Position numbers and translations under genes: made by a program. A stretch of 64,000 nucleotides of DNA, taken from Selaginella moellendorffii (Eukaryota; Streptophyta; Lycopodiopsida; Selaginellales; Selaginellaceae). The notes under the pieces were generated by a model that had not been told where the DNA came from, did not search any database, and worked only from the letters and a program-made list of their open reading frames with translations. Each line of letters begins with the position of its first letter. Within the stretch, counting starts at the first letter, position 1. The stretch lies in assembly GCF_000143415.4 (NCBI RefSeq), contig NW_003314328.1, positions 585,889-649,888 on the forward strand, written 5' to 3'. This document shows, in pieces, positions 59,746 to 64,000 of this stretch.

Positions 59746-59991
59746 ATGGCGACTGCTTCTGCCAAAAGCTTGCGGAGACTGGCAGGGGAGTTGGCAGATC
59801 ATCTCTTGGAGACTCTCCACGCCAGCGCCGGGGCATCTAAACCGATACCAGGAATTGTTTCTGGAAATGCCATGTCGCAGCATTGCGGCATAAAACTTGC
59901 TAAGGCAAATGTACGCAATGCTTGGAAAAACAATTATACTGATTTTTCTTGGAAAGATCTCAAAGAAATAGTGTTTCGTGAAATGCGGTAG
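59746..59991 (+). CDS. Hypothetical small protein, 81 aa
   Basis: ATG-initiated frame, GC-rich codons at the start: SLRRLAGELADHLLETLHAS, then a proline/glycine turn and NAMSQHCGIKLAKAN. The second half is AT-richer and may be intron (a GT lies near 59910). It may be a first exon of a gene destroyed by the surrounding duplications. Not recognised. Confidence 0.3.
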   Translation: MATASAKSLRRLAGELADHLLETLHASAGASKPIPGIVSGNAMSQHCGIKLAKANVRNAWKNNYTDFSWKDLKEIVFREMR

Positions 59992-60369
59992 CGCTTGCAT
60001 ATGCCCATCCCTGTTATCTTGTTTAGATCTTTGGCGATGGTAGATGTTATGACAAACGACTCCAGGGAGATGAGTTAAAAGAGATTGCAAACATCCCAAA
60101 GAGCTTTCTGCAAAATCTTTCTCAGTTCTTATCAAATTCTTGAAATCAATCAAACAACACAAGTCTTGCAAAGACGTCAGGATGTGTGTTACATTCTCGG
60201 GCTTTGCTGGCTGCTCTAATTGCTTGTTCCAGCTTGGCAGATGGAAGAAACGTTGGTAAAACCTGGAGAAATCCTTGGAAATCCACTCAACAGCTGCGAG
60301 TGACTCGCTCGTTAGCATCAAGGTAGAGTTTTACCAGCCTGAACTTCCGTTCTTCTGTTCTTTCAACTC

Positions 60370-61545
60370 ACAGGCTCCTGGATATGCTCCAAGTCTGGTT
60401 CTTGTTCTCGAGAGTTCTTCCATTTTCTAAAGATGAGTGCTCGCGCGGGCAAAGCACCATTTAATAGCTCGATCGATCGATCCATTGATCAATCTTATCA
60501 GGAAATTTTCTCTTTCTCGTTTGCAGGCGCATACACGACGACCAGGACAGTGGATGGAGGTTCGTGCTTGCTGTTGTGGGAGAGGCATCTCACGCGGCTC
60601 GCGCAATCGTTGCATCTCATGCGGAAGAACACTAACCTTAGCTCTTACGAAACTAGTGAATCCATCGCCGTATGCTGGATTGGAGGAAGCGCTGGCGAGA
60701 CGATCCAATGAAGAGGAGCTCGTTGTGATTGTTCTTGCCTGTCACAAGGAAGAGGGACGCGAGTGAATTCCTACAAAGAAAAAGAACTTAGAGAATTCTT
60801 TTTTCTTGCAACTGGATGTATCAGTTCATATCACGCCTCGTTCCGGTTTCGCACAAGTTTATGTCATGGGTCATTGATGAAACTCCTCTAGCTACAGCTC
60901 ATATTTTCTCTCGCCGGACAATGCAAGTGTTGGAGCAATGCATGCCCAAGAACACTGCGGAGCTGACGATGGCCGGCATTTGCTCGAGGGACTCGTGACG
61001 AACGTCTTTGTTGTCTTGAGCACGTAAGTCACCGAGTTCTTTTTCCCTGTTCTCTTCTAAGAATTGTGCTATAGTTTCCAGTGTTGGTGAAAAATAGATA
61101 TGCGTCGTCCAAAAAGCTGTGATCGAGAAATAATTCAAAGTTTTCTCATGTTTTTTTTTGTTCTCTCAACTCTATAATTTGTTCGGAGAAGAACATCCCA
61201 CATCTTGGGACGAACGCTACCTCTGGAAAGAAGCATTTGTGACGAGTATGAATCTCGCTGCATTTTCCGAGTTTTCACGTCCTTCTTGCGTGAGACTGTG
61301 AACAAAATCCAAATGCCAGTGCCATGGAACACAAGCGCGGTGGAATCCAAATCACTGGGATAATTAAATCTCTCAAGGTAGAGTTTTTTCCCTTATTAAA
61401 ATTATTCTTTTCTTTCGACTCACAGGCTCCCGGCAATGTCATAAAGATGCTCCAGGTCTGTATTCTTGTTCTCCATTTTTTCCTGTTTTTAAGGAGTTCT
61501 CGATGCACAGAACCGGGCAGTAGCTTAATCGGAGGATCTTAATTA
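60370..61545 (+). pseudogene. Second, broken copy of the class IV aminotransferase
   Basis: Exon-by-exon and intron-by-intron similarity to 44080-45370. A fragment of exons 8-9 lies at 60370-60450, exon 2 starts at 60527 (AYTTTRTVDGGSCLLLWERHL), and exons 3 to 8 continue to about 61455. Breaks include a 5-bp net loss near 60635, loss of part of exon 3, loss of 15 bp in exon 4, a stop and deletion in exon 5, and loss of the lid part of exon 7. Introns are retained, so it arose by DNA duplication. The first exon is missing. Confidence 0.85.
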
Positions 61546-62074
61546 CATCAAATCTCTGGATTAATTTTTAAGCAACGAACTTACAATACAATGAGAACTG
61601 GTGCCTTCGCCATTGAAGTTCGTTCCAATCTATATGAACTCGGATAATCTGACGTGATTGGGGTTCTGCAAAACGTATGATAGTAGGCCGGTGCTGTCGC
61701 CGTCAGGGCACTTACGATTCAAATATGTTGATAGCACAATGATTCTCGTCAAGGGTATCTTTACATACAGGGATTGTGACTTCTTTCTCTTTCCAGGTTT
61801 TCAGAGCTATATGTTTGCTTCGAGTTTTATATGTTCCTAGGCTAGTGTACCTTATCTGAGCTGTGAAACAATCGGCTACGGTCAAAGAGAATAACGAGGA
61901 TTTCTGTTTTCCTTCTGCTTCTTGAGATTTCTTGCATGATTCTTTTGTTATTTGTAAAGATAGAGAAATCTCCCCGTTCATAAAACCGCTGTCTCGCATA
62001 AGAAACCGAGACGTAAGAGAGAAAAGTTTCAGAAGTTAGCTTGTTCTACCTAGCTGGTTTCTTCTCGTCGTCAA
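61546..62074. other. Intergenic, no gene recognised
   Basis: No protein-like frame. The right part is the upstream region of the gene at 62075. Confidence 0.4.
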
Positions 62075-62590
62075 ATGGCGGAGAACAGGTGATTTTCTTA
62101 CATGTGTTTTTAATGAATACAAGTTCACTGTTGCAACAGGTTTGTCAAGCGATGTAAGAAATATTTGCTTGTAGGTGTAATGGATGATCTGGCCACTGTC
62201 GTTGATTCAAAGCATGCCATTACGTTTGCCCACGAAGGGCACAGCGTTTGGCAAGTTGGACATGTCTTTACCTTCAGACACCCATTCAAGCAAACCGTGC
62301 AGGAGGTGCCAGTCATTCTCGAAGTGGAAGCATTGTTTCGGAACTCGGATCTCATCCTCTTGAGACGGATGTATGGTGAGTTCCATAAGTATCCAGTGTT
62401 GGAAATACCGCAGCAAGGCATGGAGTATTTCCTCCTTGGCTGCCGGCATGGACTTGTTGCAGTGAGACACGGCGTTGTGAGTGAAGATTCGGAGGAAGCG
62501 TCCTCCATTCGAACAAATGGCTTCTTAATGGTGGATCTGTCAAGGGTGAAAGTGGTGGTGGACTCTTCGAAGCCGACAGTGGAGCTTTGA
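62075..62590 (+). CDS. Small two-exon protein of unknown function, 154 aa
   Basis: Exons 62075-62088 and 62140-62590 join in phase across a 51-bp GT-AG intron and give MAENRFVKRCKKYLLVG followed by a compact domain. The segments AITFAHEGHS and NSDLILLRR recall the histidine and aspartate strands of a trypsin-like fold, but no G-x-S-G serine motif is present, so peptidase activity is unlikely and the resemblance may be chance. The remainder (EIPQQGMEYFLLGCRHGLVA) is beta-rich. GC-rich codon use and a clean frame suggest a live gene. Confidence 0.55.
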
Positions 62591-63316
62591 TTGGCATGAA
62601 CATCGGGGTTAACCATGAAGAGGAGTGTTGTGTTTTTGTCTCATCTTCTCTTCTCATGGAAATACTAGGCTAGGCTAGGCTCTGTTTTGTTTCCTTACAA
62701 TATATCCATCTAAGCGCGCAGCAGCGTTCATTCCATCAGCGAACGGTGCTCCATTTGCGAGATGTTTTCGCGACGAGCGAGGATGTAGCTAGATGCTATG
62801 GTGAGCTCGAGCCAGGGTAGAACGTCGAGATTCGAGAAGGCGGGATTGTCTGTTTGGAAGTCGAGCTGTTGAACCATTCGAGCAGTCGAGAGACGACCAG
62901 CTCCGCGTATGTCAGCTTTTTTACGTCGAAATCTTTCTCCCACAGAAGCCGCAGTCACGCTGGTTTAGCAGACAAGACAAGGTATGTGCCTGATTGATCT
63001 GCTAGGACGATCTAACCATCTAGCTTGTGCAGTGGAGACTATGACGCCGGGAAAATTTCTTGAGATGACAAGATGGATGTGTGGCTAGAGATTCGCTATG
63101 CTTTGATGTGTTCTCTCCGCGTTGGCAAGAACTTGCGAGTTTATGACACACCAGTTACTTGCGCTAGCAACATGATCCTGTAAAAGAGCTGTAGCCAAGC
63201 TAGAAATGCACGCGGCAGCATCAGGCAGGAACTCGGCTGGTCGAGATTCGGTTCCGTCTCCCAGAACTAAGGAGTGATATTTCACGGCGGTCGCTCTAGG
63301 GTTTGGGTTTGCGTGA
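62591..63316 (-). other. Intergenic, possible minus-strand exons
   Basis: Minus-strand frames at 62958-62728 (DNPAFSNLDVLPWLELTIAS) and about 63300-63085 (FLPDAAACISSLATALLQDH) look gene-like but lack a joined model or a start codon. They may form a small gene divergent from 63317. Confidence 0.25.
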
Positions 63317-64000
63317 ATGGAGGGCAATATTCTAAGCGATGTCTTCCAGCACCTCGAGGTGAGCAGCTCCATCTGTGGGGTGTAAGTTGCCAAATTTGGA
63401 TTTTTTGCAGCAGCATCGCTCTGCGGATGCGGATGAGCGAAAGTGCCGCGAGTACCAGCAGCTTCTTGTCAAGGTAAGCAGGATCGATTTCTGGAAGAGT
63501 AAATTCTCCATCGATTTGCGTTGCTGATACGCAAGAGAGCTGTGACAGGGCGAGAGTTTAATGCTGTTTTGTTTGTTTCCGCAGCAACGCACTGAGGTTC
63601 AACACCTTCTCGAGCAACAGCAGCAACTCAACGAGCAGCAGCAGCGGCTCAACAAGCAACTCCAGCAGCTGCTCCGGCTGCCGCCAGAGCCAAAGCCAGA
63701 GCCAGAGCCTACTGTGGTCTTTCCAAAGGTATCACCTTTAGCTCCTGTTCCTGCTTTCTTTCCTCTTAGATCATCAAGCTTTCTTCTTTTTCTTCTCAGG
63801 AAGAACCTGTGCTGCGAGTTGTGAATGGCTGGTACACTGGCTGGGACATAATTTCCAAAGCGCGGGAGGATGCGGCAATCGTCGGGATCGACCAGTTTGG
63901 CCACCGTGCAGTACACTTGCCCGATCATGCGTGCGTCGTGGTGGCTAGAGACGGCCTCGAAGTCTTCCAGCGGCTTGATCTTCGCTTCCCGAAAGCCATA
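63317..64000 (+). CDS. Glutamine-rich coiled-coil protein, 5' part
   Basis: Exons 63317-63358, 63411-63473, 63585-63728 and 63800-64000 (continuing) join in phase; introns are 52, 111 and 71 bp. The protein starts MEGNILSDVFQHLE, has a charged helix, then a strong coiled coil of glutamine and leucine (LLEQQQQLNEQQQRLNKQL), a proline-glutamate linker (PPEPKPEPEPTVV), and the start of a globular domain (NGWYTGWDIISKARED). I do not recognise the family. The gene is cut by the window end. Confidence 0.7.

Overview
The window looks like nuclear DNA of a land plant, most like the spikemoss Selaginella. Genes are split by very short GT-AG introns of about 45-70 bp. The recognisable genes are plant ones: a 71-clan cytochrome P450, a CERBERUS/LIN-like protein, an SFT2 membrane protein, a class IV aminotransferase, a kelch protein, and remnants of a CYP88-like P450 and a type I MADS box. 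Between them lie AT-rich, heavily decayed LTR-retrotransposon nests. The organism is inferred from style and homology recalled from memory, not from a search. There is one assembly gap (19795-20026).

Layout. 1-5 kb: a partial copy of a non-coding LTR element, then a broken Ty3/gypsy pol (minus strand). 6-9.2 kb: two neighbouring multi-exon plant genes (plus strand), both with in-frame stops, and the tail of an amidohydrolase. 9.69-11.87 kb: a Helitron with both termini and a 207-residue remnant of its replicase. 13-14.1 kb: a dead CYP88-like P450. 15.9-39 kb: nested LTR elements. These include a 593-bp TRIM-like miniature, a related solo LTR with a near-perfect target duplication, and a 6.6-kb non-coding LARD-like element (30551-37182) that abuts an older, inverted, truncated relative. 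39.4-45.9 kb: the best gene island, with a LIN-like ARM protein, SFT2 and the aminotransferase. SFT2 and the aminotransferase are divergent, with 41 bp between their start codons. 45.9-49.1 kb: an AT-rich block carrying an intact 290-residue secreted lectin-like ORF. 49.1-53.2 kb: a Ty3/gypsy element with both LTRs and a short target duplication but no integrase core. 53.3-57.7 kb: old RT and MADS fragments, an intact P450 and a broken kinase gene with a micro-inversion. 58.9-61.6 kb: degenerate duplicate copies of the 44-46 kb locus. 62-64 kb: a small two-exon gene and the 5' part of a glutamine-rich coiled-coil gene that runs off the window.

The living genes are housekeeping or enzymatic and do not form one pathway. 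The strongest biological signals are structural: the complete Helitron ends, two collinear copies of a non-coding retroelement, the TRIM family, the extremely compact divergent promoter, the LIN paralogue lacking U-box and WD40 regions, a P450 whose I-helix lacks the usual acidic residue, and the micro-inversion through the kinase HRD loop. Several broken genes carry TGA or TAG where TGG or CAG is expected, in line with C-to-T decay next to silenced repeats.
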